DNA of 64,000 bases from Liquidambar formosana (taxonomy: Eukaryota > Streptophyta > Magnoliopsida > Saxifragales > Altingiaceae), in NCBI GenBank assembly GCA_039720395.1, contig CM077833.1, positions 20,025,133 to 20,089,132 of the forward strand. The letters run 5' to 3'. Of the stretch, positions 49,601-61,455 are shown piece by piece; the stretch's first letter is position 1, and each line of letters begins with the position of its first letter. Under the pieces are notes generated by a model. It saw only the letters and a list, made by a program, of their open reading frames with translations. It had not been told where the DNA came from and searched no databases. The position numbers were made by a program, and so were the translations under genes.

Positions 49601-50351
49601 GATGAGCAAGCCACATATTTTCAAATCTAAAGGGGGTAGGACCCCACAAAATAGGATTAGACTCTAACACAATTGGATTATGATCCGAGGTCAACCTAGG
49701 CAAAGTCTCTTGCATAACATTAGGAAACAAATCCTCCCAACTAGACGAAAACAAAAATCTGTCTAATCTATTGCACACCACTCTATCCTGAAGGTTTGAC
49801 CAAGTAAAAGAACCATTCTGAAGAGGCGGATCTCTAAGGTTGCACTCTCGAATAAAGGAATCGAAATCTCTCATACTTCTAGTTCTTCTCGAGCCATTCA
49901 ACTTCTCATTCATCAGCCTAATAACATTGAAATCACCACCTAGACACCAATTAGGACTACACAGCCCAAACAAACAACCTAATTCCTCCCATAAGGCTTT
50001 CCTCAATCTAGGACTATTAGGACCGTACACACAAGAAAGCCACCACTCATCCCCAACAGAAGGTTTCAATCTAACAGAAACAGAAAATAACCCTTCAACC
50101 ACCTCTAAGCCTAAGACAACTCTAGTATCCCAAATAACAATGATCCCTCCCGAAGCTCCCACTGAGGGAGCAAAAGCCCATTCTTTATGACGGACCTCCC
50201 AAACACTCCTAATCAAAGAAATATCAACCACCTCCATCTTAGATTCTTGAAACAAAACAATATCAGGTTGAGATTTAAGAATCACATTTTTTATTACCTT
50301 TCTTTTCCTAATAGAACCCAAACCTCTAACATTCCAACTCAAGATCTTCAT
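46640..50351 (-). pseudogene. LINE ORF2 (endonuclease-reverse transcriptase), one frameshift
   Basis: ATG 50351 opens an AP-type endonuclease: SWNVRGLG, QESK, CLGGDFNVI and SDHNPI, all the expected catalytic boxes. The frame breaks at 48900-48910 in a run of seven T residues (minus strand). Shifting by one base rejoins EFF to ENGVVN. The second part has the reverse transcriptase: CLIPKKD, FRPISL, AFVKGRQILDAVL, VFKLDFEKAYDHVDW, GLRQGDPLSP and the catalytic FADD (LQFADDTIFF). A zinc-finger zf-RVT region follows (WKAIVPLKVKLLAW, then CVLCKKKRESVDHLFLHC). There is no RNase H domain. Total coding length is about 1240 residues. It is intact apart from the one-base shift. The ATG overlaps the ORF1 stop as ATGA. 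Confidence 0.92.
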
Positions 50352-53093
50352 CTATTAACTCCATTGCCTCCCCCAAATTTTCTAAACTTACCAGCATCAT
50401 AGTTAACCTCCCACTGTAATTTCCTTAATTCCCTATCTTCTCTAGAGACCCTACCTCTCCCTCTTCTCCCACCTCTGCCTACAGAAGCTTTTTTACATCT
50501 ACCCCCAGCATTGTCTCTAGACCTGTTAACCCTGTCTTTGATTAAGGAGAAGCCTAATTTTCTAAATAAAACTCTAAGAGCCACCCAGTCATCCTTAGTC
50601 CAAGACGGCTCCCTATCTCTATCCTCATCCTCTCCATCACCTTCCTCCTCACTGTCAGCTACCTCATTTTCTCTCTCCCCACTTCCTGGAAAAATCGAGC
50701 AATCCCCTCTTAACCTGTTTTCAATATGGCATTCCGTTGTCTGTTTAGCCTTTTCCGGATTCAACATAAAAGGAACATTCTCACAAAGAAGAGTAGGAGA
50801 GAAATCATAAGTCGGAATAATATCCACCAAAGAATTACCTTGCATAAGGGATGAATCAACAGCTTTTGAAGAAGAGAACTTTTTTTGTATAGGAACTCCT
50901 GCCCCACTCCTCGATTCAGGTCTAATCTCCTTGTCAGAGAGAATCGAAAATTGCTTTTGTCCTCTTATAAAATCAGTATGGGCTCCGTCAGCTCGCAAAT
51001 CAGGGGAAACCAATGAATCAGGAACAAAAGACACCAAATTTCCTTCATACTGATCACCCGTTAACACCATCTGAACATCACTACCATGCTCAAAGAAGTT
51101 AGGATTACACCCCCGCGATTCACTGTTCTGCACAAACTCAGCCTCGTCCACCATAGGAGCTTCAATTCTGTCGAAAATGGTGTCCCTACTAATCTGCTTG
51201 CTTATCCGAGAGTTAGTAGCTCGAACCTTCTGCATTTCTTTGCCTGAAGATTCCTCAAACAATTGATGCACACTCACGTCAGTTTCTGGATAGCTTACAT
51301 TTCTATCCTCTACAAACAATTCTTCATCAGCATCATCGCTACTGTCACTTCGATTCGAGCTAGAAAGATCACCCACCCTATCATCTTTATTCCTGCCGAG
51401 AATCCTACCTTGCTTCAATCTGCTGGTGTTCGATGCATCCTTGACGGGCTCTCTCATTTCATCTTCATCGCAGTTGTGGACACACTCACAATGACCGCGC
51501 ACTGGCTCCTTCACCTTCTCTCTGCCCTTTCCTTTCGACCCTATCTGCTGATAATGGTTCCTGCGAGAAGAATCAGCACCATGCGAATCCTTTGAATGGG
51601 TATTAAAGCCCTCAACAAAGGTCTGGCCCAAGGCATGGACCCGAGAACTAGAACCAGCTTCCCCACCCAGTTTGGAACTAAGGCCCACTTGAAAATTACT
51701 CGGCCCACTTCCAAGAACAAGCCCGTTATTCCTCAGATGAGCCTCATCGCAATCCAACTTTTCAAAATTCAAATTTTGATTTGGATAGGGTCCCTCATGC
51801 ATACCGCCACCAACAATTTGAGCGTAAGACACACATATCGTCGGTGCACCCAGAATGTCCATGCTGTCCAGAACCAATGTCTGAATAGCTGCCACCTGTC
51901 CGATATACCGACGCCCTATCATCTCCAACCTCAAGCAAATTGCACTGTTTAATCGTACTGCCATCCACCTTCTGCCCATAATCTGGCTGATTCATCTCAA
52001 TTTTCCCCCCTTCTTGGCCTAACAGCTTCTTAATTCTCAACAAATACATAACTCCCCTATCACGCACCTCCACAAAAGTAGGGATAAACCCATCTTCTCT
52101 CCCTTGGACCAACAACACAGCTTATTCTAAATTGTCCATAGTTACTGTTCTCCGATCACACATAAGCAGTCCACCACAGCAATCCCCAATAGAATTAAAA
52201 ATTTCTCTAGTCCACAAATGGAATGGTAATCCCCTCACAGCAATCCACCCTCTCTCCATTGGAATAGAGTCAGCGAAGGAATTTACATCTGGCCTCCATT
52301 TGTGGAGAATAACAACCATCTTGTTCTCCAGACAAACCCTGCCTAATCTACCAATTTTAGAGGCACTATCTTCGTTATCACAGAAGAAAATAGCTCTATT
52401 ATCAGAGAAAGGAAAAAGTCTCAAATCCTTACCCCTGCCAAGCCGTATCTCCAGAGCCTTTATAACATCACTCCATTTCACATTCTTCTCAACGAGGTCA
52501 CAAACAACAACCCTATCCCAAACACCAAAGTTATTGGCCATAGAGCTATATTTGGTTTGAATACAAAACTTCCTTCCCAGATGCACCACTGAACTCGCAA
52601 CCCTCACTTCCTCTTTCTGGACCCCCCAAATATCTTCCGGAACGTTGATGGCTACTCTGTTACTGGTACCTTCATGGCCTTTTAGTACTGAATTACCCTG
52701 ATCTACTTTCTGTGTCAGCTCATAAATAATTCTCCCAAACTCTTTCCATCCATTACCTTCATAACCTTCTGGAATAATAATGAATCTGCTTCTTCCAGCC
52801 TTGTTAATCTCAGAAAGACATACGAAATAACCCCTTTGATTTTTCTTAACTTCTAACAACAATGTCTGGTCAACCCCTCTGTTTTTTCGTATGAAAGCCT
52901 TATCTCCTTTCCAAGACCTCAGCTCTTCGAACCCATGAATCAGCCATCTTGCTTCCACAACGTCGATGTATAGCGAGATTCTAATCCCCCTTCCATTTTC
53001 GGATATTTTGATGCTGTCCTGTTTGTATCCCCCAACCAAAAGAAAATCAAAGGATTTACCTTCGATTCTTAAAAACCTGTTGCCTTCACCCAT
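50348..53093 (-). pseudogene. LINE ORF1 (DUF4283-like RNA-binding protein), damaged
   Basis: From ATG 53093 (MGEGNRFLRIEGKSF) the frame runs to an in-frame TAA at 52122-52124. It continues in the same frame (after NLE, AVLLVQGREDGFIPTF) to about 51800. Then a frameshift between about 51979 and 51795 moves it to the frame that runs to TGA 50348. The first part (WxxxGxxxIRLGRGKDLRLF.., RGWIAVRGLPFHLWT) resembles the DUF4283/gag-like domain of plant L1 ORF1. The second part is hydrophilic, acidic and Ser-rich with a basic C-terminus. A nonsense codon and a frameshift therefore separate it from function. No CCHC knuckle was recognised. Confidence 0.75.
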
Positions 53094-53682
53094 CTGTAGA
53101 AATATACCCAGAACTCCAACGACTTGAATCAAAAATCAGATCAACAGTTTCAATGCTTGATGCAAGAAAAAACAAGTACTGGCGTGTGTGAAATCTAACC
53201 CACAGCTGGCATCTTCACCGGCAAGATCAGAACCAGGTCGACGGAACAGGGAAGAGACTCACCTTCAACCAGTCATATGATCAGCAGCTTCGTCTACCTC
53301 ACCCAGTTTCTACCATACCGCAAATTGCGATCTATACCCTAGAAAAGAAACAGAGGACAGAAGATCTAGTCCCCTCCAAGGGAGGGGAACGGAGAGAAAT
53401 TGTATCGCACAAACCTCAGATAATCTGATCGAGATTCACCGACAAAGATAAAAAGGGAAAGACATGCGCACGTTAGCGAACAAAAGGGAGGCTAGAATGC
53501 GCCGAGAGCTTCTCTCTCTGAAAATCACGTGCTTATATCTAGTCCTTGATCTACTCATTTTATTTTTCATGTATGAATTTAGTTTTGAATATTTATTTAT
53601 TTCTCATTCTTGAATAGTGAAATTTTTTTGTTTGTGCTTTGACCCCCTTAATATGAAATCCTGGATCCGTCCTGTTCAATGG

Positions 53683-54395
53683 TAATAACCGCCGCATTTG
53701 TGGGTAGATTAAGAATTCTTCTATTAATTAAAAAAAAAAAAAAGAAAAGAAAAAAAAGACCATAATCCATCGCTCTCTAGTCCTCCAGAATGGCCACACA
53801 GACCTTTACATACCAAAATTCCTCAAGCTCATATCCCCATTTGTAGAACTCATTATTACTTAATGTATTAAGTAAGTTTTAATTATATAAACAATTTTTT
53901 CGACAATATCAAAAATTTGATCAAAATCAAATGGTTTAAAATAATTAAAGAAGGTTATTTTTCGTACACTTGAAATATTAAGTGGAATCCATTTAATTGT
54001 GAGCCATAATTCTTTAACAAGTTGACACCGTACTTGTGCAAATGCAAATTAGATATGATGTATCTAGTGGATGAGAGGATCTCTTCCCTATGAAAGTTAT
54101 GTTTATGAATGCAATAAAAAATTCCAACAGATGATTTTTTTTGTTAACTAAGGGGAAAAATAAGGTTGAAATTAATTTGAAGTTATTTTAAAAAGATGTG
54201 TTGATAAAAATAAAAATAAAAATTCAATAAAACGATGCAATTAGTGGAGCATCCAAATATGAAAAATATGTACAAGGGAGAGACAAATAGATGAAACCAG
54301 AAGACAAGAATCTTGAAACCATAAAACGCCCATGCCTTTAAATCAAAATCCAGAATGGTCGGTTTAGACGAATAACTTACTTTTATCCCACTGTG

Positions 54396-54440
<45 letters not shown>

Positions 54441-56003
54441 TGTTTGCCTTGTTAGGTAGAAATTTGCAGTGATGAATGCATTGCAACTAAGTGAGATAAA
54501 TTAATACCAATTTCTCACTACGCGAATTATTTGGTAGCATCCTGTTTCAAAAGAAATCTTTCATCATGCATTTCTTATATTTATGGGAACCGTTCATATC
54601 TTATGGGACCCTCCAATGCAATGGAGAGAGTTTTGCTATATGACCCGCACTTTTATATATATATATATATAAAAAGGTGTGGAGTCCATACTAGCACCAG
54701 GGAATATGACCCACGATATCTATATAGGAACCCATATACGGGTTCCTCATCATTTTCAACTTATGAAAAAATGACATGAATGGATTAGGGGAATGATCAT
54801 CTCGCCATGTAGTGCATATGAATCAGAGATGCATTGCAACAATTATTTGATATGATTCCAAAGTCTGATTTCCCTTCGTTTATGCACTTCGATTTCGGAC
54901 GGCTAAAATTGCAATGCATGAATCAATTGGCCCCACATTTTGAAAGTGAAATATTGATATTAAACAAGGATACCTACGCAAGTGAATCCCCTTTTCAATC
55001 CATGCACAGAAAGGATAAGATGATTGATAGTTTGATACCACCAAATATTTGAAGATGGGCAACGGGCCATTTTTTATGTTTGTTTTTCAATTTGTCATGA
55101 GAAACTGAACTTGGGAGTTGAAAATTGAGCCATAATTAAAAATGTTTGTTACAATAAATACACAAGGCCCAAGGACAGTTTCTTTTAGGTGAGGGGAGTG
55201 GCTGAGGTGGGTCATGAGGAGGTCAGGAGGGTGGTGGAGCAGGGCATCAGATCTGGTTCATTTGTGATTTGTCCATTCCTTTGGATGATGAAGAAGGGCA
55301 ATACATTACAAGACACGGATATTAATACTAGTCTATTTATATCTCAACAAGCATGTGGGGCATTCAGCAGAAGTATACATACGTATGGAGAGAGAGAAAG
55401 AGAGGGGACCATATTACTAGAGCAATGCTATTATGCTATACATCTTGATTTCCATCTCAAATGATGTAAAATGATTGTATTCCTACTTGGGTTGGAGTCA
55501 TAAAGTTCAATTGATTGCCTGTGCAAGAAAAAAAAAATGCTTAGTGCCATGAAAACAGAGGTTGCAACAAGTAGTCCCCACATATACATGGTGAAATTGA
55601 ACTTACCTGCCTAAGAACAATAAACATAGGTAATGGCCATTTGTGAACACATGCATCACACAGTTTCTTTTATCCAACACATTCCATAACGACACTCCCC
55701 CACTCTTCTGCCCCCTCTTTTGGCCAAATGGTAAAGGAAATTCCGACTTAGTCAAGCGATGCCTCGATTGTTGTCATTGACACCCTAGTCTAAACTTCTG
55801 ATAAATTTTCAAAGGAATAATTCGTTGTGGTACACCTCAATAATATGTTGGTCTAATGAGATGGGGGAAAGAGGGAACAAGACAGATGTCATGGTACACA
55901 TAATGAATACAAAGCTTCACCACAAGTACTCAAAAACTATTTTTGAGGGTCATTTCTTTCTAGAGACCAAGTGGCTGTGACTGCATGACATCATTAAATT
56001 TCT
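53683..56003. other. intergenic DNA
   Basis: AT-rich, with a (GA)n run at 54400-54434 and a TA run at about 54654-54670. Open frames of 60-91 codons have no recognisable product. Confidence 0.4.
54400..54434. repeat. (GA)n microsatellite
   Basis: About 17 GA units. Confidence 0.9.
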
Positions 56004-56401
56004 GGGAACGGCTATTGCAACCCCCCATTCTTATAACCCCATCCCTTTCTTTTTGGTTTTTAAGATTTCATGAAAAATATAGAAAGTTTTTGAAAAACCA
56101 GTCACTTGGTTCATTAGAAAACATCATTTTGAACAACTTTGTAGAAGAAAGTTTTTCCAAAATCTATCGTTTAGGTAAACTTTTTGGCAAAAAATGAAAT
56201 AAAGGTTATAAATGGCAAAAAAGTATATTTAAAAGATAGATTTAGGAAAAACTTTTTACTATAAAGTTGTTCAAAATGATGTTCTCTAGTGAATGTCATG
56301 GCCGGTTTTCATAAAAACCTTTTATATTTTGCATAAAAGCTTAAAAACCTAAAGAATGAGGGGTGGGGTGATAAGAATGGGGGATTGCAATAACCATTCC
56401 C
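56004..56401. mobile_element. Mutator-type MITE
   Basis: A perfect 9-bp duplication TAAATTTCT flanks it (55995-56003 and 56402-56410). Inverted termini are GGGAACGGCTATTGCAACCC and, read inward from the right, GGGAATGGTTATTGCAATCC. It is 398 bp and non-coding. Relatives are 32678-33064, a diverged full copy at about 57102-57485 and a fragment at 45030-45190. Confidence 0.88.
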
Positions 56402-57101
56402 TAAATTTCTTGGTTGAGTCTAGGCCCATGTTCCAAGTCTAAGACCAACCCCTATTTTTTGGGTTAGGTCCAAAGGCCGAGTGATCAACCAAATTAACGA
56501 ACCCCCGGCCCTTTTCAATATTAATGAAAGATAAATTGAGTACACAACCTCCTATTTCTTAATGATATCCTACAATCAAGACAATTAGCTATATCACCAT
56601 AAAACCAATTCATTTAAGTTCATCAAGATCTTTGCTTTGATGTAAAAAAACAAAAACAAACAAAAAACGTGGTGGGTGGGGAGGAAGAGGAGAGTCCATG
56701 CCATTAAATTGGGCTGGCTGCGGATTATGGCTGTAGTGGTAAACTAAATCATTGAAACATGCACATTTGAAGAATTGTAGATCTATCTACTTTATTAATA
56801 AATAAAATAAAGACAAGCTGTCCATAAATAATTTTCCAAAGCTGTTTCCAGAATCTAATTACCCCAAGAACACAAAAAAGGATCCTTGATAGCACTTAAA
56901 TTCAATACTTCTCTAGCTGTACCTCCATTTGCTATGCATCATAGCCCATAGGTCACATTTTAGGTTGTGGCTTGCATGGACCTGGGCCTGGCTGATATTT
57001 GAACTTGAATTGAGGCCCAATCCTCGTCCCATTAGGGTTTTCCCTTGGTTTACAAATTATTTGGACCCATATTTTGAAAAAAGAGAAAAGAAGGTTTTTA
57101 T

Positions 57102-57485
57102 TGGCACCCCAAAACTCGCTTTTTATCCCTCATTTATTTCTAAATTTTCAAGTTTTATGAAAATATAAAAGCTTCTCATGAAATCTAATCGCGCTATGCA
57201 TTATAAAATATCATTTTAAACAACTTTATAGAAGAAATTTTTTTCAAAATATATCGTTTAAGTAGACTTTTTAGTTATTTTTTCAAAAAATGAACTAGAA
57301 ACTGTTAATGATCAAAAAGTATACTTAAACAACAGGTTTTTGAAATAAATTCTTCTGTGAAGTTATTAAAAATGATGTTTTTTAGTGAACTAGATGGTCA
57401 GTTTTCATGAAAGCCTTCTATATTTTCATAAAACCTTGAAAAATTCAAAATAAGTAAGAGATGGAAAGCAAGTCTTGGGCGCCAA
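57102..57485. mobile_element. diverged MITE related to 56004-56401
   Basis: Same internal order (ATATCGTTTAAGTAGACTTT, GTATACTTAAACAAC, AAATGATGTTTTTTAGTGAA) but different termini: TTGGCACCCCAAAACTCGC at the left and TTGGCGCCCAAGACTTGC read inward from the right. No target duplication was recognised. Confidence 0.6.
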
Positions 57486-59744
57486 TAAAGGCCCCCAAAA
57501 AAAAAAAAAATGCTAAAACAGTCCAGTTCCATCCACCCATCTTATTTATTGGCGAATGCGATGAGGGCAAATTAATTATAAGTACAAAAATTGAATCTTA
57601 TTAACTTTGAACTGAAAGAAATATAGTGGGCGGCCTAATCAGTTGATGAATGAAACTGGTAAATTTAGAAGCGCTCTTAAAAATATTGGCTTATTTTATT
57701 TTATTTCTTTCGCTGGCCTAACATCACCCAAACCAATGTCATTATTTTCAGAGGAGCAAAGTCTCAAGCTTTCAATATCAACCTATACTCACGTACTAAC
57801 ACGTTTTTTGTGAGTCGCCTAATAAGTTAGAATAGACCTGTACAGTCTATTTTTCAAGTGTTTGAGATATTTTCTTTGATAAATATGTTAGGTAAACTAG
57901 ACCATTTTTCATTTTTATTTTTCTCATAACTTGTGTCACATTATGGAGAAAAAGTTCTATGTCACTGTGATATAGTCAAGTAGTGCTACAAATCAATAAA
58001 AACTAAATAAAGTAAAATTATTAGTATACTTTTTGATCCTATAATCTTATTTTACTTGACCCTTATTGGCTTATGACACCAACGTACCTCAGTTACATAA
58101 AAGACCCACTCCAACCCATGGCACCTTTTTCTTTACACAAATGCAGCTTATCCTCACTTTATTGTGCCCATTGTCATTGTCAAGTCTCATCATAACATTG
58201 ACTTGCCGCTCGCCTTTATAGTTTTTAATTCCTAAATTTCCACCCTAACCTTGATTAGGCTTTAATCTAGCCTGGTCCACATTTCCAATTTTTTTGCCCA
58301 ATTTCAGTAGAATACAAAACTTTCTAAGATTCCCATTTTTTCCCTTGTTTCGTGAATTCATTTATTTATCCATTTTTTTCTAAAAAAAATATAATTTTTA
58401 AAACTTATACCTCAAGATTCAAAAGATGAAGGATCTTCATTAACCAAGTTCTAATAGAGTAAGTGATGCCTTTACCCATGTTCTAGTAGAGTAGTGGAGC
58501 CAAAGGTCTCCGGACCCTACTGGCCAAACCCTCCATAACCCCTTAACAACCACCACCCCACCACCCAAAAAAAAAAAAAAAATCTTGGTTTATATAACTT
58601 TGAAAAAGTAGTAGGGAAACATATTTTAAACTGGGTAAAAGGGCACATCAGGGTAGCGCATGCGCTCTCGCAAATAATGCAAAAACAAAGTGGTCCCTTT
58701 ACACCACGCCATCATCTCCACAGAGAAAGGAAATAACGCGCCATTGGAAGACCGCACACAAACACATCACTGTCTCATACCATAAATGCGTGCATGCGAC
58801 GTAAGTACATAGGCATAAAGACAACAATTACACCAACCAAAGGTTTTTTTTTTTTTTTTTCTTTTTTTTTTTTAAAGCTAAATATTCATCCAACCAAAAA
58901 CACATCACACCTCTAACCCCCCACCAAAACCTCTTATACAACATATATGTAGATTACCTATATTTGCCACCAGCAAACACATATGACACCATTGATAGCA
59001 GCATACAATCAAATTATAAACCCATCTAATTCCATTTCCGCCATACCACAACTCATTGATAGATGAGTAACAATATCATGGTCACGTGAAAACAAAGCTT
59101 CCATTGGTCGATCCATGCGGTGTTAGGGTCTTTTCTGGGGGACCCTTTTTGGCAAATGGATGATGAAGTGGAGGCGGCCAATTTTTCTTACATCTGAAAA
59201 TGATATCCCCACAAGGGATGAATTAAACATGACAAGAAATACAAAGAAAAAGGGAGAGAAAGCGAGAGTTTGGGTCCCAATTCGCCCATGGGGCGTGCAC
59301 TCTCTCCCCCTTTCAGAGATAACCAGTCTTCTCATCCACAAAGCCACCATCCCCATGCCCAGGTGTGACTGTTGCTTTCTCCAAACCCTAAGACATAGGT
59401 AATGATTCACTACCCTTTATTGGGAAATAATAGACTGCTCTCTCTCTTGCCCTCTTTAGAGACTGGAACGTTCAGAGGGAAATTTCACAAGCCACAGCTC
59501 TTAATTGATTGCCAACTCAATCATTGAAGAAAGACTTCAGGAGGGGTTCAAGGGTTTCTCCCCACTAGTTCCAATTGTCACCTCTTATGATGGAGAAAAC
59601 TCCTCGTCCTGCACAAACCCCACACCCAGCCCATATTTACTTGGAACTTATTTTGAACACTCCATTAACAGCTACTAATCAACAAGACAGCGTAAAATGC
59701 CAAGTACTACAAATAATACTTCTACTGATAAGAGATACTGCAGC
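57486..59744. other. intergenic DNA downstream of the bHLH gene
   Basis: AT-rich. Homopolymer T/C tracts lie at about 58846-58875. The last few hundred bases likely include the bHLH 3' UTR. Overlapping frames on both strands at 59123-59410 have no recognisable motif. Confidence 0.4.
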
Positions 59745-60848
59745 TCAGAGAGTGTCAAGTCCTAGAGCTTTGGCTTTGAGCTTCAGAGATTTCAAGTAAT
59801 GGATGGCTTCATCGAGAACCATAATTGCATCCTTGCCTTCCCCACCGGGAATTATGCTCTGCAGGATGCTCACTGTCTCCCGTATTCTTTCCTTTCTCGT
59901 CCTCTTGTTTCCTGACAAAGAATCATTTTCTCCTGATCGGGGATTTTTGCCATTGCCACAACTGGATTCAGCATCATCTTCATACTCCGAGGATCTTTTC
60001 TGTTTCACAGAACTTGCAGTGTCCATGAGTGATGGTAATACATGAAAGCCTCCATCAAATAGTTTTCGCCTTTTCGTTGGCCCATCAGAACTAGCTACTT
60101 CTTCTGTGATTCCCCCACCAAACCAATCTTGCTTAACCTGAGCTGTCATTGTACTAGGGGAATGACCCGTGCTGGTCACTTCATCATCCTCAGTATAATC
60201 ACTGTCATCATCAGAGTACAGCAAGGCATTGAGTTCTTCTGTGTCCTCATGCATTTCGCTTCCCACATCAGTCCCATGATTTTCATTGAACTCATCAGTT
60301 AAAATTGGTCCCGAATGATGAATTGGATTTCTTTTTGTCCCCAGATCTTCCCCATTCAAATTGTAAGCACCAGGAGGTTTTGGGCCCCAAGAAGTCAGGC
60401 AGTGCACGGGAGCGCCAATCCCAGGACTAAAAATCAACGTTGTTTGATCCCCTGATTGATCAAAAACCAGGAATCTCTTCTGAGCACACGTAGATCCCGC
60501 ATTGGGTTTGATGGCATCCCTACAGTTTTCATAAGCACTAGCAGGGAGTTTCTCTTTGAAAATGGGGTTCGACGCGGGAGCGAAGGCCTGTCTGAAACGA
60601 GGCAAACAGTAAAACCAACCATGAGGTTCATTTGTGTGGGCTGCCCAAGATTGAGGCAGCTCAGGAAAGGCACATACTGGCAAAGTCCCATTTGGTGTAA
60701 GCATATTAGTGCAAGGGTTCATGTAAGCAGAGATGGTATCCTGCTGTCCCGAGTGCAGTGAAGGCTGAGTAGCTCTCAAAGAATCCAAATTGGGTGATTG
60801 CCAATCAAAATGCTGCTGAGGAAGCCAGGATCCGCAATCCTCTCCCAT
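59745..60848 (-). CDS. SACL: SAC51/SACL-type bHLH transcription factor
   Basis: Intronless main reading frame of 367 residues (ATG 60848, TGA 59745). Members of the SAC51 family are atypical bHLH proteins that act in vascular development, opposing xylem over-differentiation. The N-terminus (MGEDCGSWLPQQHFDW) and the mid-protein blocks (KRFLVFDQSGDQTTLIFSPG, ELNALLYSDDDSDY with an acidic run, GPTKRRKLFDGG) fit the family. The C-terminal bHLH is at about residues 310-365 (KRTRKERIRETVSILQSIIP, then GKDAIMVLDEAIHYLKSLK). Its basic region lacks the usual His-Glu-Arg set of E-box binders. The 5' leader carries the family's conserved upstream ORF. A likely leader intron (60977-60868, GTACGT to GTAG) separates them. 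Confidence 0.93.
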   Translation of the reverse strand: MGEDCGSWLPQQHFDWQSPNLDSLRATQPSLHSGQQDTISAYMNPCTNMLTPNGTLPVCAFPELPQSWAAHTNEPHGWFYCLPRFRQAFAPASNPIFKEKLPASAYENCRDAIKPNAGSTCAQKRFLVFDQSGDQTTLIFSPGIGAPVHCLTSWGPKPPGAYNLNGEDLGTKRNPIHHSGPILTDEFNENHGTDVGSEMHEDTEELNALLYSDDDSDYTEDDEVTSTGHSPSTMTAQVKQDWFGGGITEEVASSDGPTKRRKLFDGGFHVLPSLMDTASSVKQKRSSEYEDDAESSCGNGKNPRSGENDSLSGNKRTRKERIRETVSILQSIIPGGEGKDAIMVLDEAIHYLKSLKLKAKALGLDTL

Positions 60849-61090
60849 CCAACCAAAAACAATTGCCTACGAATTATGGTACACAGAGACCCAAAATATT
60901 TTACAACCCATCAGATCAATCAGATGAATAATAAATAATCTCCATAATTATTACAGACTAGAAACTGCGAAACGTACCAGAAGGGTGTGTGTAGTACTAG
61001 AAATTGCTGATTATTTGCTTTCTCTTCCAGTAACAATTGAAAAAACCTAAAAACTCCAGCTTAAAATGAACACAAAAGCTCGAAACCAAT

Positions 61091-61455
61091 TTACGTGACC
61101 GGTTTAAGCAAATGGCGGAAGTATTCGGCCTGGCAAGTACGCGAAAACAAATAAATAAATAAACAAATCGTACAATGCTCTCATCCAACATGAACAGCAA
61201 AAGATCACAACAACAAATCTTGCCAATGTCAAGCAAAATATAAAAACTAATGAAAATACATGTATCAACAAGCAGATGCATATCTAATTCTGCTAAAAGG
61301 ATGGCTAAGTTCATCAGATATCTTCGACTAACCTGACAATCCTGCAAAGGTTGAAAGCATGCTATGACTCTAACTATAATGGTAGCACTTCCGGCAATCC
61401 CACTTTCGTGTTTCAATGCCCGAAATCTTGTTTGGCTCGCTGCTTGGCACACCAT
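61091..61455 (-). CDS. conserved upstream ORF of the SACL gene (53 residues)
   Basis: Two exons, 61455-61333 and 61129-61091, joined by a GTTAGT...CCAG intron exactly between codons, encode 53 residues. The peptide starts MVCQAASQTRFRALKHESGI, continues with ATIIVRVIACFQPLQDCQ and ends AEYFRHLLKPVT before TAA. This is the hallmark conserved peptide uORF of the SAC51 family, and its length (53) matches the Arabidopsis one as I recall it. In that family the peptide represses translation of the main ORF, and thermospermine relieves the block. It ends about 240 bases (genomic) upstream of the main ATG. The exon structure is seen directly. The regulatory role is inferred from the family. Confidence 0.93.

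Larger units (their letters stand above)
46461..53550 (-). mobile_element. full-length L1-type LINE
   Basis: Non-LTR retrotransposon of 7090 bp on the minus strand. It is flanked by the target duplication CTACTCATTT (46451-46460 and 53551-53560) and ends in a poly(A) tail (T-run from 46461). Leader about 53550-53094, ORF1 53093-50348, ORF2 50351-46640, 3' UTR 46639-46475. Both ORFs are nearly full length with only a few lesions (see their entries), so the insertion is fairly young but not autonomous as read. It inserted into the hAT element at 45380-53674. Confidence 0.92.
45380..53674. mobile_element. hAT element expanded by nested insertions
   Basis: A perfect 8-bp duplication TTCAATGG flanks it (45372-45379 and 53675-53682). 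The termini are inverted: CAGAGACAGAACCATG at the left and, read inward from the right, CAGGACGGATCCAGGA. Both arms then reach an AAGGGGGTC stretch. The total is 8295 bp, but the MITE at 45438, the Helitron at 45620-46373 and the LINE at 46461-53550 account for nearly all of it. Only a few hundred bp of hAT sequence remain, with no transposase, so the original element was small and non-autonomous. Confidence 0.85.

Noticed and set aside
46749..52560. Many + strand frames across the LINE
   Set aside because: All are antisense shadows of LINE ORF1 and ORF2.
60997..61332. Unspliced 152-codon extension of the uORF
   Set aside because: After codon 41 the peptide loses all similarity to the family peptide, while splicing to 61129 restores it.
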